Both the position numbers and the translations under genes were made by a program. The notes beneath the pieces are model-generated. The model had not been told where the DNA came from. It saw only the letters and a list, made by a program, of their open reading frames with translations, and searched no databases. A DNA stretch of 64,000 nt from Streptomyces hawaiiensis (GTDB taxonomy: Bacteria; Actinomycetota; Actinomycetes; Streptomycetales; Streptomycetaceae): assembly GCF_004803895.1 (NCBI RefSeq), contig NZ_CP021978.1, positions 4,340,001 to 4,404,000 on the forward strand. Direction: 5' to 3'. Shown here piece after piece: positions 32,706 through 41,817 of this stretch (positions are counted from its first letter, which is position 1; each line of letters opens with the position of its first letter).

Positions 32706-33737
32706 ATGGCGCTCACGCTCTACGTCGACACCGCGCGCTGGCGTGCGCACCACAAGCACGTACAGGAGCAGTTCCCGGGCCTCGTGCCGGTCTGCAAGGG
32801 CAACGGCTACGGCTTCGGGCACGAGCGGCTGGCGGAGGAGGCCACACGGCTGGGCTCGGACGTCCTCGCCGTCGGCACCACGTACGAGGCCGCCCGGATC
32901 AAGGACTGGTTCGGCGGGGATCTGCTGGTGCTGACGCCGTACCGGCGCGGCGAGGAGCCGGTGCCGCTGCCGGACCGGGTCATCCGCTCCGTCTCGTCGA
33001 TAGACGGTGTGTACGGCCTGGTCGGTGCCCGCGTGGTGATCGAGGTCATGTCCTCGATGAAGCGGCACGGCATCAGCGAGCAGGACCTGGCCCAGTTGCA
33101 CGCCGCCATCGAGAACGTCCGCCTGGAGGGCTTCGCCCTTCACCTGCCGCTGGACCGCACCGACGGCTCGGACGCCGTCGAAGAGGTCATCGGCTGGATG
33201 GACCGGCTGCGTGCCGCCCGGCTGCCGCTGCACACCATGTTCGTCAGCCACCTCAAGGCCGAGGAACTCGCCCGGCTCCAGCAGCAGTTCCCGCAGACCC
33301 GCTTCCGGGCCCGCATCGGCACCCGGCTGTGGCTGGGGGACCACGACGCCACCGAGTACCGCGGCGCGGTCCTGGACGTCACGCGCGTCACCAAGGGCGA
33401 CCGCTTCGGCTACCGGCAGCAGAAGGCCGCCTCCGACGGCTTCCTGGTCGTCGTGGCGGGCGGCACGTCGCACGGAGTGGGTCTGGAGGCCCCCAAGGCG
33501 CTGCACGGCGTCATGCCGCGCGCCAAGGGCGTCGCGCGCGCCGGCCTCGCGACCGTGAACCGGAACCTTTCTCCGTTCGTCTGGGGCGGCAAGCAGCGCT
33601 GGTTCGCCGAGCCGCCGCACATGCAGGTCTCGATCCTCTTCGTGCCGGCGGACGCGCCGGAGCCGAAGGTGGGCGACGAGCTGGTGGCCCATCTGCGGCA
33701 CACCACCACGCAGTTCGACCGGATCATGGACCGCTGA
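32706..33737 (+). CDS. alanine-racemase-like PLP protein (N-terminal TIM barrel)
   Basis: A 343-residue protein. PVCKGNGYGFGH near residue 30 corresponds to the PLP-lysine motif (K-A-N-A-Y-G-H-G) of alanine racemases, and a beta/alpha barrel follows. The C-terminal half is diverged and the usual catalytic Tyr and C-terminal domain are not clearly recognisable, so racemase activity is not assured. It is coupled to femX, which suggests a role in lipid II side-chain or D-amino-acid supply. A strong terminator follows. Confidence 0.8.
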   Translation: MALTLYVDTARWRAHHKHVQEQFPGLVPVCKGNGYGFGHERLAEEATRLGSDVLAVGTTYEAARIKDWFGGDLLVLTPYRRGEEPVPLPDRVIRSVSSIDGVYGLVGARVVIEVMSSMKRHGISEQDLAQLHAAIENVRLEGFALHLPLDRTDGSDAVEEVIGWMDRLRAARLPLHTMFVSHLKAEELARLQQQFPQTRFRARIGTRLWLGDHDATEYRGAVLDVTRVTKGDRFGYRQQKAASDGFLVVVAGGTSHGVGLEAPKALHGVMPRAKGVARAGLATVNRNLSPFVWGGKQRWFAEPPHMQVSILFVPADAPEPKVGDELVAHLRHTTTQFDRIMDR

Positions 33738-33771
33738 CGGCGCGACGCACCGACCGCGCAGCACACAGCAA

Positions 33772-33805
33772 GAAGGCCGTACACGGCTTCCCGTGTACGG
33801 CCTTC
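33772..33805. terminator. bidirectional hairpin terminator
   Basis: Perfect 15-base arms (GAAGGCCGTACACGG / CCGTGTACGGCCTTC) and a CTTC loop, between the convergent alanine-racemase-like gene (stop 33737) and GT87 gene (stop 33841). Confidence 0.85.
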
Positions 33806-33840
33806 GGCGTCTCGCGGTTACGGCATCTCGCGCCGTTCGC

Positions 33841-35343
33841 TCAGAGCGAACCGCCTGTAGCGCCCGGCTTGCCCCACTCGACCGGCGGTCCGTCGAACTG
33901 GGCGGTCACGTGCCGCCGGGGGCGAGCCGCGGGCCCGAGAACGAAGACGTCCTCGGCTCCGTCGAGCACTCCGCCCGAGGGGTCGTCGTCACCGGACCGC
34001 CGCACGGGATCCCGCTCCGGCATGAAGATGTCGCGCACGACCATCACGCAGAGGTACAGCGTCCCCAGCAGATGCAGGGCGATGGCCCAGTGGTATCCGT
34101 CGGTGGGCAGCCCCTTGTGGGCCTCTCCGCTGGTCGTGTACGCGAGGTAGAGCCAGATTCCCAGGAAGTAGGCCACCTCACAGGCCTGCCAGATCAGGAA
34201 GTCCCGCCACTTCGGCCGGGCGAGAGCCGCCAGCGGCACCAGCCACAGGACGTACTGCGGTGAGTAGACCTTGTTGGTGAGGATGAACGCCGCGACGATC
34301 AGGAAGGCGAGCTGGGCGAACCGCGGGCGGCGCGGGGCGGTCAGGGCGAGCGCCGCGACAGCCGCGCAGCACACCAGCATCAGCAGCGTGGCCAATGAGT
34401 TGACCGTGTCGGTGCTGAGTGGGTCGTCCGAGTTCTGGGCCATGATCAGCCAGAAGGAGCCGAAGTCGACGCCCCGCTCCTGACTGAACGTGTAGAACTT
34501 CGACCAGCCCTCGAACGCGAAGAGCATCACCGGCCCGTTCACGACGACCCAGGCGACGATCGCACCACCCAGAGCCGTCCCGAACTCACGCCACCTGCCC
34601 GCGCGCCAGCACAGCACCATCAGCGGCCCGAGGAGCAGGAACGGGTACAGCTTGGCGGCCGTGGCGAGGCCCAGCAGGACGCCGAAGGCGAGGGAGCGGC
34701 CACGTGACCACATCAGCATCGCCGCGGCCGTCAGAGCGACCGCGAGCAGGTCCCAGTTGATGGTCGCCGTCAGCGCGGCGGCGGGCGCCAGGGCGACCAG
34801 CAGGCCGTCCCAGGGGCGTCGGGCGTGGGTGCGGGTCACGCAGACGGCGATGACCGACACACACACCATGAGCATTCCGGCGTTGACCATCCAGTACCAC
34901 TGCTCCTGGTACTGGATGGTGCCGCTGCCGGGCGTGAGCCAGGAGGCGACCTCCATGAAGACGCCGGTGAGCACCGGGTACTCCAGGTACTGCATGTCGC
35001 CGGGAAGCCTGTCGAAGTACGGCACGAGCCCGTCGGCGAAGCCGCGCCCCTGGTAGAGGTGCGGGATGTCCGAGTAGCACGCGTGCGTGTACTGGGAGCT
35101 GGCGCCGAAGAACCAGGCGCCGTTGTAGCAGGGCGCCTTCTGGACCAGTCCGAGGGCGAACATGCCGATCGCCACCAGCGCGATCACCCGTACAGGAGTC
35201 CACCAGGACGCCCCGAGCAGGGCACGTCGCCCGAGCGGGCCACCGATCAGCTCGCTTCCGGCCGCGGCGACCTCGTCCTCCTTGGTCGGCCGCACCGGCT
35301 CCGGCTCATGGACGCTCGCTTGCGTCGATTCTGCACTGGGCAT
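33841..35343 (-). CDS. GT87-type membrane glycosyltransferase (mannosyltransferase-like)
   Basis: A 500-residue protein with about 10-12 membrane segments. After the first segment comes a soluble loop with an acidic motif, and the MQYLEYPVLTGVFMEV and NKVYSPQYVLWLVPL sequences are typical of actinobacterial GT-C (GT87) polyprenyl-phosphate-sugar-dependent transferases. It would add a mannose or related sugar to a cell-envelope acceptor. The ATG at 35343 has AGGA nine bases upstream. It lies downstream of a penicillin-binding protein gene on the same strand. Confidence 0.8.
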   Translation of the reverse strand: MPSAESTQASVHEPEPVRPTKEDEVAAAGSELIGGPLGRRALLGASWWTPVRVIALVAIGMFALGLVQKAPCYNGAWFFGASSQYTHACYSDIPHLYQGRGFADGLVPYFDRLPGDMQYLEYPVLTGVFMEVASWLTPGSGTIQYQEQWYWMVNAGMLMVCVSVIAVCVTRTHARRPWDGLLVALAPAAALTATINWDLLAVALTAAAMLMWSRGRSLAFGVLLGLATAAKLYPFLLLGPLMVLCWRAGRWREFGTALGGAIVAWVVVNGPVMLFAFEGWSKFYTFSQERGVDFGSFWLIMAQNSDDPLSTDTVNSLATLLMLVCCAAVAALALTAPRRPRFAQLAFLIVAAFILTNKVYSPQYVLWLVPLAALARPKWRDFLIWQACEVAYFLGIWLYLAYTTSGEAHKGLPTDGYHWAIALHLLGTLYLCVMVVRDIFMPERDPVRRSGDDDPSGGVLDGAEDVFVLGPAARPRRHVTAQFDGPPVEWGKPGATGGSL

Positions 35344-35379
35344 GCCGCACATCCTGCCGTACGTGTCCAGCAATACGCC

Positions 35380-35415
35380 GAGGGCCGCCGTACCCCGAAG
35401 GGGACGGCGGCCCTC
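35380..35415 (-). terminator. hairpin terminator between the PBP gene and GT87 gene
   Basis: A 12-base stem (GAGGGCCGCCGT / ACGGCGGCCCTC) capped by CCCC-GAA-GGGG. It lies downstream of the PBP stop on the minus strand and just upstream of the GT87 start. Confidence 0.7.
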
Positions 35416-35429
35416 GTTTCACGTGAAAC
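35416..35429. other. parS: parS site, exact (pair, copy 1)
   Basis: GTTTCACGTGAAAC, directly next to the hairpin and 22 bases (centre to centre) from copy 2. Confidence 0.93.
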
Positions 35430-35437
35430 ACCTTCGC

Positions 35438-35451
35438 GTTTCACGTGAAAC
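35438..35451. other. parS: parS site, exact (pair, copy 2)
   Basis: GTTTCACGTGAAAC, 27 bases after the PBP stop (35478 side). The 22-base spacing puts the two sites on the same face of the helix. Confidence 0.93.
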
Positions 35452-35477
35452 ACCCAAGCCGGGCGATCTGTCAGCGG

Positions 35478-38129
35478 CTATCCCTCAGGGCCTCCGAAGA
35501 TGCCTCCGTTGCCATTGCCTCTGCTGTTGCCACCGTTCTCGGCTGTACCGGTCGGTGCGGGCGGGGAGGACACGCCGCCGTCCGTCCCACCGTTCTCGGT
35601 GCCACCGTTCTCCGTGCCACCGTCGTTCTCACATCCGAAGAATCCGCAGGTGTCGCTCGGCGTGGGCGACGGAGTCGAGCTCTCGCTGGGCGTGGGGCTC
35701 GGCGACTCGGTCACGGGCTCGCTGGGCTCGACGCTGGGGGTCGGGGTGGGCGTCGGAGCGCCCACCTCGTCCTGGATCTCGCCGATCTTCTCGGCCTCCG
35801 GGAAGCCGAGGTCGGGCTTGCCCTTCAGTGCGGCCTTCATGTACTCGGTCCACACCAGAGTGGGGACGTCACCACCGTGGATGGATTTCTCACCCGCCGT
35901 GCCGTTCATGGAGAGCAGCTTGGCGCTCTTGGGGTCCTCACGGAACATCGCGACCGAGGTCGACAGCTGCTGGGTGTAGCCGACGAACCAGGCCGACTTG
36001 TTCTCGTCGGTGGTACCGGTCTTGCCGGCCGCCGTACGGCCCAGGGACAGGGCGTTCTTACCCGTACCGTTCTGGATGACGTTCTCCAGAACGTCCGTGA
36101 CGTTGTTGGCCACCTGCTCGGGCATCGCCCGCGTGACCCTCGGCTTCTCGAAGCCCTCGATCTCACGGCCATTGGACTTGACGCTGGTCACCGAGTACGG
36201 GGCGGCCTGCTTGCCCGCCGCGGCGAACGTCGCGTAGGCGTCGGCCATTCGGATCGCACTGGGAGTCGACGTACCGAGCGCGAACGAAGCGTTGAGACCG
36301 GCGAAGCTGCTGTCCAGGATGCCGGACTTCTCGGCCAGGTCGGCCACGTTCTTCATCCCCACGTCCATGCCGAGCTGCACGAACGGCGTGTTGACGGACT
36401 GCTCCATCGCCTTGCGCAAGGAGATGTAGCCCCAGGGGTAGTCGCTCTCGTTCTCCTGGAAGAACGGCGTGTTGTCCTTCTTCAGGACGTAGGTTCCGTC
36501 GTTGTTCTTGACCTTGAGGTGGTCGTTGCCGTTGTACTTGCTCAGCGGCGAGAGGGGACCGTCGCTCCGGTAGGTGCCGTGCTCCATCGCGGCGGCGAGC
36601 ACGAACGGCTTCCACGTCGAACCGACGGGGACACCCGAGGTGTCCGCGTTGTTGTTGAAGTGGCCGTTCTCGTACCCCGCGCCGCCGTAGAGCGCGACGA
36701 TCGCCCCGTCGTTGGGCTTCACTGACGCCGCACCGAACTGGACGTGCTTGTCCAGCTCACGGTTCTCCGGGTCGAGCTTCTCCTTCTCGACCTTCTTGAC
36801 GGCCTTCGCCAGCGCTTCGACCTTGTCCTTGTCGAAAGTCGTCTTGATCTGGTAACCGCCCAGGTCGAACTGCTTCTCGGAGATGTTCGAGTGGTTCAGG
36901 ACGTACTTCTTGGCCGTGTCCGCCAGATAGCCGATCTGACCACTCATGCCCTTGGAGGCCTTGCGGGGCTGGGGCTCGGGGTAGTTCTTGATCGCGTCCT
37001 GGTACTGCTTGTCCGTGATCTTCTTGTCGTTGTGCATCTGCTCGAGGATCCAGCTCCAGCGAGCCTTGGAACGCTTGGTGTTGGCGGTCTCGGTCGCCGA
37101 TGAGTCGATGCCCTCGTTGCCCGCGGGGTCGTAGTAGGTCGGGCCCTTGAGCAGAGCGGCGAGGAAGGCGCACTCGTTCGGCTTGAGATCCTTCGCTTCC
37201 TTGCCGAAGTAGGTCTGCGCGGCGGCCTGGATGCCGTAGGCGCCGCGGCCGTAGTACGAGGTGTTGAGGTAGCCCTGGAGGATCTCGCCCTTGGTGAGCT
37301 TGGTGCCCACCTTGATCGAGATGAACATCTCCTTGAACTTACGGGTGAGCGACTGTTCCTGGCTCAGGTAGGTGTTCTTGACGAACTGCTGGGTGATCGT
37401 CGAACCGCCTTGCGTGTCACCGCCCCGCGCCATGTTCGCCAGGGCTCGGGCGATACCCATGGGGTCGACGCCGGAGTCCTGGTAGAAGCTCTTGTTCTCG
37501 GCCGAGATCACCGCCCACTGCATGGCCTTGGGGATCCGGTCGATCGTGACGTTCTGGCGGTTCTGGCCGCTGCCCGCCGCGACCATCTGGGAGCCGTCCT
37601 CCCAGTAGTAGACGTTGTTCTGCGACAGGGCCGCGGCGTTCTCCTCATTGGGGACGCCCACCATGGCGTAGCCGATGCCCGCCACGGCCACCAGGCTGCC
37701 GACGAAGCCGATGCACAGGCCGGAGACGAGCTTCCAGGACGGCATCCAGCGCTGCCAGCCGTACTTGCCGGCCCGCGGATAGTCGATCAGCCGATTCTTG
37801 TCGGGGACGGCGGCCGCGCGTCCTCTGCCCCGGCCGGGCCCGTTCGGGCCGCCAGGGCCGGTACGCCGGCCACCACGGGTCGGTTCGGCCGCTCTGCGGC
37901 GGCTGCCCCCCGTGCTTCTCTGCGCCGCACGCCGGGCCTCGGCACGGCCGCCGTACTGACGCTCCTCACCCCCTGAGTCGTAGGAGTCCGACCCATAGGA
38001 GTCGGACGGAGACCCGGTGGCGCCTCGCGGTGCCGCGCGGCGGCCGGGGGACGAGCCGGACTGGCCGCGTCGGGCCGCGGCACGTCCGCCTCCCTGCGGC
38101 TGCGGCGGTTTGCGACGGTGCTCGCTCAT
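35478..38129 (-). CDS. class A penicillin-binding protein (bifunctional)
   Basis: An 883-residue membrane protein. A cytoplasmic Arg/Pro-rich tail (1-125) and one membrane segment (about 130-155) lead into the GT51 glycosyltransferase domain (ENKSFYQDSGVDP, GGSTITQQFVKN, GYLNTSYYGRGAYGIQAAA), then the transpeptidase domain with STWK (nucleophile Ser in GVPVGSTWKPF), SVN (in EQSVNTPF) and KTGT (in AAGKTGTTDENKS). It polymerises and cross-links peptidoglycan. The Ser/Pro/Thr tail with GGTENGG repeats is exposed outside. The ATG at 38129 follows GAGGAG. Confidence 0.95.
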   Translation of the reverse strand: MSEHRRKPPQPQGGGRAAARRGQSGSSPGRRAAPRGATGSPSDSYGSDSYDSGGEERQYGGRAEARRAAQRSTGGSRRRAAEPTRGGRRTGPGGPNGPGRGRGRAAAVPDKNRLIDYPRAGKYGWQRWMPSWKLVSGLCIGFVGSLVAVAGIGYAMVGVPNEENAAALSQNNVYYWEDGSQMVAAGSGQNRQNVTIDRIPKAMQWAVISAENKSFYQDSGVDPMGIARALANMARGGDTQGGSTITQQFVKNTYLSQEQSLTRKFKEMFISIKVGTKLTKGEILQGYLNTSYYGRGAYGIQAAAQTYFGKEAKDLKPNECAFLAALLKGPTYYDPAGNEGIDSSATETANTKRSKARWSWILEQMHNDKKITDKQYQDAIKNYPEPQPRKASKGMSGQIGYLADTAKKYVLNHSNISEKQFDLGGYQIKTTFDKDKVEALAKAVKKVEKEKLDPENRELDKHVQFGAASVKPNDGAIVALYGGAGYENGHFNNNADTSGVPVGSTWKPFVLAAAMEHGTYRSDGPLSPLSKYNGNDHLKVKNNDGTYVLKKDNTPFFQENESDYPWGYISLRKAMEQSVNTPFVQLGMDVGMKNVADLAEKSGILDSSFAGLNASFALGTSTPSAIRMADAYATFAAAGKQAAPYSVTSVKSNGREIEGFEKPRVTRAMPEQVANNVTDVLENVIQNGTGKNALSLGRTAAGKTGTTDENKSAWFVGYTQQLSTSVAMFREDPKSAKLLSMNGTAGEKSIHGGDVPTLVWTEYMKAALKGKPDLGFPEAEKIGEIQDEVGAPTPTPTPSVEPSEPVTESPSPTPSESSTPSPTPSDTCGFFGCENDGGTENGGTENGGTDGGVSSPPAPTGTAENGGNSRGNGNGGIFGGPEG

Positions 38130-38447
38130 CGAACGACTACTCCTCGGGCAGGCGCACCCCTGCGCGCCTGGAAACGGCGGCTAGTTTCCGGTCCCCCCGA
38201 AGTACGGATGCGGTCGGCTCCGCATTCATCGGTCCCGCATGCACCCGTACTACACCGACGACGACGACGCTCTCAGGCGTCACTCGGTTCCCGGTGATGT
38301 GCATGGCGCACAGACTACGCACCGCCAAAACCTGCCGAGCCCCAAAGTTCACCTCAAAACAGGCAACTCGTGTCCGATGAATCGGTGATGTGATCCCGTT
38401 CACCCGACCCCCTCTTGTCGCATCCGGAAGGCCGTTCTATCGTCATG

Positions 38448-38466
38448 ATGTATCGAGTCGATACAT
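38448..38466. promoter_or_regulatory. 19-bp palindromic operator of padR
   Basis: ATGTATCGAGTCGATACAT: perfect 9-base arms around a central G. ATGTA...TACAT arms are the usual form of PadR operators. It overlaps the first 13-bp repeat. Confidence 0.65.
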
Positions 38467-38510
38467 CAGCTCGACACATCGGCCCGACACATCGGACCGA
38501 TACATGCGCA
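38459..38510. repeat. four 13-bp iterons upstream of padR
   Basis: The unit is CGA(T/C)ACATCNGNN. Copies begin at 38459, 38472, 38485 and 38498, exactly 13 bases apart. They share CGATACAT or CGACACAT with the padR palindrome half-site, so they probably bind the same regulator side by side, ending 22 bases before the padR ATG. Confidence 0.7.
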
Positions 38511-38531
38511 CCGCGGCGAGAGGAGGCGACG

Positions 38532-39215
38532 ATGAGCCGGCGTTCCGGGATCCTCGAGTTCGCCGTACTCGGCCTGCTCCGCGAATCTCCGATGCATGGC
38601 TATGAGCTGCGCAAACGGCTCAACACATCGCTGGGCGTGTTCCGTGCGTTCAGCTACGGGACGCTCTACCCCTGCCTCAAGACGCTGGTCGCCAACGGCT
38701 GGTTGATCGAGGAACCGGGGAACACCGCCGAGGACGCCCTCGCCGCCCCCCTCACGGGGCGCCGCGCCAAGATCGTCTACCGGTTGACGGCGGAGGGTAA
38801 GGAGCACTTCGAGCAGCTGCTCTCACAGACCGGGCCCGACGCGTACGAGGACGAAACCTTCGCAGCCCGTTTCGCCTTCTTCGGGCAAACCTCACGCGAT
38901 GTCCGCATGCGCGTGCTGGAGGGACGCCGCAGCCGGCTGGAGGAGCGGCTGGAGAAGATGAGCGCTTCCCTGGCCCGGACCCGGGAACGCCTCGACGACT
39001 ACACGCTCGAGCTCCAGCGCCACGGGATGGAGTCCGTGGAGCGCGAGGTGCGCTGGCTGAACGAGCTCATCGAGAGCGAGCGGGCGGGGCGGGACCTCAA
39101 GGGTCCGGCCACCGAGGAGCCCGCTTCGCGCGACACCACATCTGGAGCGTCGGGCGGCCTGCCCCGGACGGGGGACGCCCCCCTTCCGGATACGCCTGAC
39201 GACACCGCCACGTGA
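38532..39215 (+). CDS. PadR-family transcriptional regulator
   Basis: A 227-residue regulator. The N-terminal winged helix (ILEFAVLGLLRESPMHGYELRKRL, then SYGTLYPCLKTLVANGWLIEE) is clearly PadR. A long C-terminal coiled coil (about 110-190) and an acidic disordered tail follow. The ATG at 38532 has GAGGAGGC before it, and the longer frame runs through the operator. It is 44 bases upstream of ino1 on the same strand, so it may control that gene and itself. Confidence 0.9.
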   Translation: MSRRSGILEFAVLGLLRESPMHGYELRKRLNTSLGVFRAFSYGTLYPCLKTLVANGWLIEEPGNTAEDALAAPLTGRRAKIVYRLTAEGKEHFEQLLSQTGPDAYEDETFAARFAFFGQTSRDVRMRVLEGRRSRLEERLEKMSASLARTRERLDDYTLELQRHGMESVEREVRWLNELIESERAGRDLKGPATEEPASRDTTSGASGGLPRTGDAPLPDTPDDTAT

Positions 39216-39259
39216 GAGCCCACTCAGGGCCTCACTCGTACACACAGGGAGCAACCGGA

Positions 39260-40342
39260 ATGGGTTCGGTTCGCGTAGCCATCGTCGGTGTGGGCAACTG
39301 CGCCGCATCGCTGGTACAGGGAGTCGAGTACTACAAGGACGCCGACCCGGCGTCCAAGGTGCCGGGCCTGATGCACGTCCAGTTCGGCGAGTACCACGTC
39401 CGCGACGTCGAGTTCGTCGCCGCGTTCGACGTGGACGCCAAGAAGGTCGGTCTCGACCTGGCGGACGCCATCGGGGCCTCCGAGAACAACACCATCAAGA
39501 TCTGCGACGTACCGAGCACCGGTGTGACGGTCCAGCGCGGCCACACCCTCGACGGCCTCGGCAAGTACTACCGCGAGACCATCGAGGAGGCCGCCGAGGA
39601 GCCGGTCGACGTCGTCCAGGTCCTCAAGGACCAGCAGGTCGACGTCCTCGTCTGCTACCTGCCCGTCGGCTCCGAGGACGCGGCGAAGTTCTACGCCCAG
39701 TGCGCCATCGACGCCAAGGTCGCCTTCGTCAACGCCCTCCCGGTATTCATCGCCGGCACCAAGGAGTGGGCGGACAAGTTCGTCGAGGCGGGCGTCCCGA
39801 TCGTCGGTGACGACATCAAGTCCCAGGTCGGCGCCACCATCACGCACCGCGTGATGGCGAAGCTGTTCGAGGACCGGGGCGTCGTCCTGGACCGCACCAT
39901 GCAGCTGAACGTCGGCGGCAACATGGACTTCAAGAACATGCTCGAGCGCGACCGCCTCGAGTCGAAGAAGATCTCCAAGACGCAGGCCGTCACCTCCCAG
40001 ATCCGCGACCGCGACCTGGGCGAGGGCAACGTCCACATCGGCCCTTCCGACTACGTCGCCTGGCTGGACGACCGCAAGTGGGCCTACGTCCGCCTCGAGG
40101 GCCGTGCCTTCGGTGACGTCCCGCTGAACCTGGAGTACAAGCTCGAGGTCTGGGACTCCCCGAACTCCGCCGGCGTCATCATCGACGCCCTGCGCGCCGC
40201 GAAGATCGCCAAGGACCGCGGCATCGGCGGTCCGATCCTGTCGGCGTCGAGCTACTTCATGAAGTCCCCGCCGGTGCAGTACTTCGACGACGAGGCCCGC
40301 GAGAACGTCGAGAAGTTCATCAAGGGTGAGGTCGAGCGCTGA
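39260..40342 (+). CDS. ino1: inositol-1-phosphate synthase
   Basis: A 360-residue enzyme of actinobacterial length. The NAD-binding VAIVGVGNCAASLVQG is at the N terminus, and DVPSTG, GDDIKSQVGATITHR and LNVGGNMDFKNM are family signatures. It converts glucose-6-phosphate to inositol-1-phosphate, the first step to mycothiol and phosphatidylinositol. The ATG at 39260 has GGGAG upstream. It is co-oriented with padR, and a perfect palindromic terminator follows. Confidence 0.96.
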   Translation: MGSVRVAIVGVGNCAASLVQGVEYYKDADPASKVPGLMHVQFGEYHVRDVEFVAAFDVDAKKVGLDLADAIGASENNTIKICDVPSTGVTVQRGHTLDGLGKYYRETIEEAAEEPVDVVQVLKDQQVDVLVCYLPVGSEDAAKFYAQCAIDAKVAFVNALPVFIAGTKEWADKFVEAGVPIVGDDIKSQVGATITHRVMAKLFEDRGVVLDRTMQLNVGGNMDFKNMLERDRLESKKISKTQAVTSQIRDRDLGEGNVHIGPSDYVAWLDDRKWAYVRLEGRAFGDVPLNLEYKLEVWDSPNSAGVIIDALRAAKIAKDRGIGGPILSASSYFMKSPPVQYFDDEARENVEKFIKGEVER

Positions 40343-40373
40343 CGCGCCGCAACTGATCGCTCCTGCCAGGGCT

Positions 40374-40411
40374 GGGAGGGTCCCCGGGTCGTACGACCCG
40401 GGGACCCTCCC
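40374..40411 (+). terminator. 38-bp perfect palindromic terminator after ino1
   Basis: Both 19-base arms are perfect complements (GGGAGGGTCCCCGGGTCGT). It lies 31 bases after the ino1 stop and just before the next gene's promoter. Confidence 0.8.
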
Positions 40412-40431
40412 CGTATGTGAGGCTGGGCCCC

Positions 40432-41694
40432 ATGGCCGTCGTCCGTGACCTGCGCGTCCTGTTGCGCTTCCAGGGCTTCCGGCGCCTGCTCGCCGTACGC
40501 CTGCTGTCCCAGGGTGCCGACGGCGTCTACCAGGTCGCGCTCGCCGCGTACGTGGTCTTCTCACCGGAGAAGCAGACCTCGGCGGCCGCGGTCGCCTCCG
40601 CGATGGCGGTGCTGCTGCTCCCGTACTCCCTCGTCGGCCCCTTCGCCGGTGTCCTGCTGGACCGCTGGCGCCGCCGTCAGGTCCTGCTGTTCGGCAGCCT
40701 GTTGCGCGCCCTGCTGGCCTCCGCGACGGCCCTGCTGATCCTCAGTCCGGCTCCGGACTGGCTCTTCTACGTGTCGGCTCTGTGCGTCACCGCGGTCAAC
40801 CGCTTCGTCCTGTCAGGTTTGTCCGCCGCCCTGCCACGCGTGGTCGACGCCGACCGTCTGGTCCTCGCCAACTCTCTCTTCCCGACCGCCGGAACACTGG
40901 CGGCGACCGCGGGCGGCGGCCTCGCCTTCGTCGTGCGCCTGGCGGTGGCGGACTCGGACGCCGCGGTGGTGCTCGTGGGGGCGGGGCTTTATCTGTGCGC
41001 CGCCCTGGCATCGCTGAGCATGGCGCGGGAACTCCTCGGCCCCGACCGGCCCTTGGCGCGCGGGCGGATCAAGACGGCCCTCAGGGGCACCGCCCGCGAC
41101 CTGATGGCAGGCGTACGTCACCTGGCCGCCCCGCAGCGCCGGGAGGCCGCCTGGGCGCTCGTGGCGATGTCGCTGATGCGGTTCTGCTACGGCGCCCTGC
41201 TGGTCATGCTGCTGATGCTGTGCCGGTACGCCCTCACCTCGACCACGGACGACGGACTCGCCCTGCTGGGACTGGCGTTGGGCGTGTCCGGCGCCGGGTT
41301 CTTCTCGGCGGCCGTGGTGACGCCCTGGACCGCGGGGCGGTTCGGACCGGGCCGCTGGATCGTCGCCTGCGCGGGTGCCGCGGCGCTGCTGGAACCTGCT
41401 CTCGGGCTACCGTTCGCCACCGTCCCGCTGCTGGCCGCAGCCTTCGTCCTGGGGCTGACCACTCAGGGCGCGAAGATCGCCACGGACACCATCGTCCAGT
41501 CCTCCGTCGAGGACCACTTCCGTGGCCGGATCTTCTCGGTTTACGACGTCCTCTTCAACGTTTCCTTCGTCGTCGCGGCCGTCGTCGCCGCCCTGATGCT
41601 GCCGCCGGACGGCCGATCCGTGACGCTGGTGATCACGATCGCTGTTATCTACGCGGCAGTAGCTGTGACTATGAACCGTTTTGGCCGCCGGTAA
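40432..41694 (+). CDS. MFS transporter
   Basis: A 420-residue 12-segment transporter of the type often annotated as enterobactin/macrolide exporter-like MFS. It starts VVRDLRVLLRFQGFRRLLAVRLLSQGADG and has an MFS motif A-like DRWRRRQVLLFG between segments 2 and 3. GAGGCT lies seven bases before the ATG at 40432, so the transcript is probably leaderless; an upstream GTG at 40417 is possible. The substrate is unknown. Confidence 0.83.
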   Translation: MAVVRDLRVLLRFQGFRRLLAVRLLSQGADGVYQVALAAYVVFSPEKQTSAAAVASAMAVLLLPYSLVGPFAGVLLDRWRRRQVLLFGSLLRALLASATALLILSPAPDWLFYVSALCVTAVNRFVLSGLSAALPRVVDADRLVLANSLFPTAGTLAATAGGGLAFVVRLAVADSDAAVVLVGAGLYLCAALASLSMARELLGPDRPLARGRIKTALRGTARDLMAGVRHLAAPQRREAAWALVAMSLMRFCYGALLVMLLMLCRYALTSTTDDGLALLGLALGVSGAGFFSAAVVTPWTAGRFGPGRWIVACAGAAALLEPALGLPFATVPLLAAAFVLGLTTQGAKIATDTIVQSSVEDHFRGRIFSVYDVLFNVSFVVAAVVAALMLPPDGRSVTLVITIAVIYAAVAVTMNRFGRR

Positions 41695-41817
41695 GTGTCA
41701 CATCAATGACACAGAGCCACTTCCGGCTACTGGGTTGTCAGTGGGGACCGCTACCTTACGTGGGTCTTATCTCGCGACATGTTCGCGTCACTCACCATGT
41801 TTTAGGGGGACCCCCAA

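Larger units (their letters stand above)
38130..38531. other. PBP-padR intergenic region
   Basis: 402 bases between divergent genes. The part near padR (38448-38510) is a repeat-type operator. The remainder holds the PBP promoter, which I could not place, and no gene or terminator. Confidence 0.6.
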
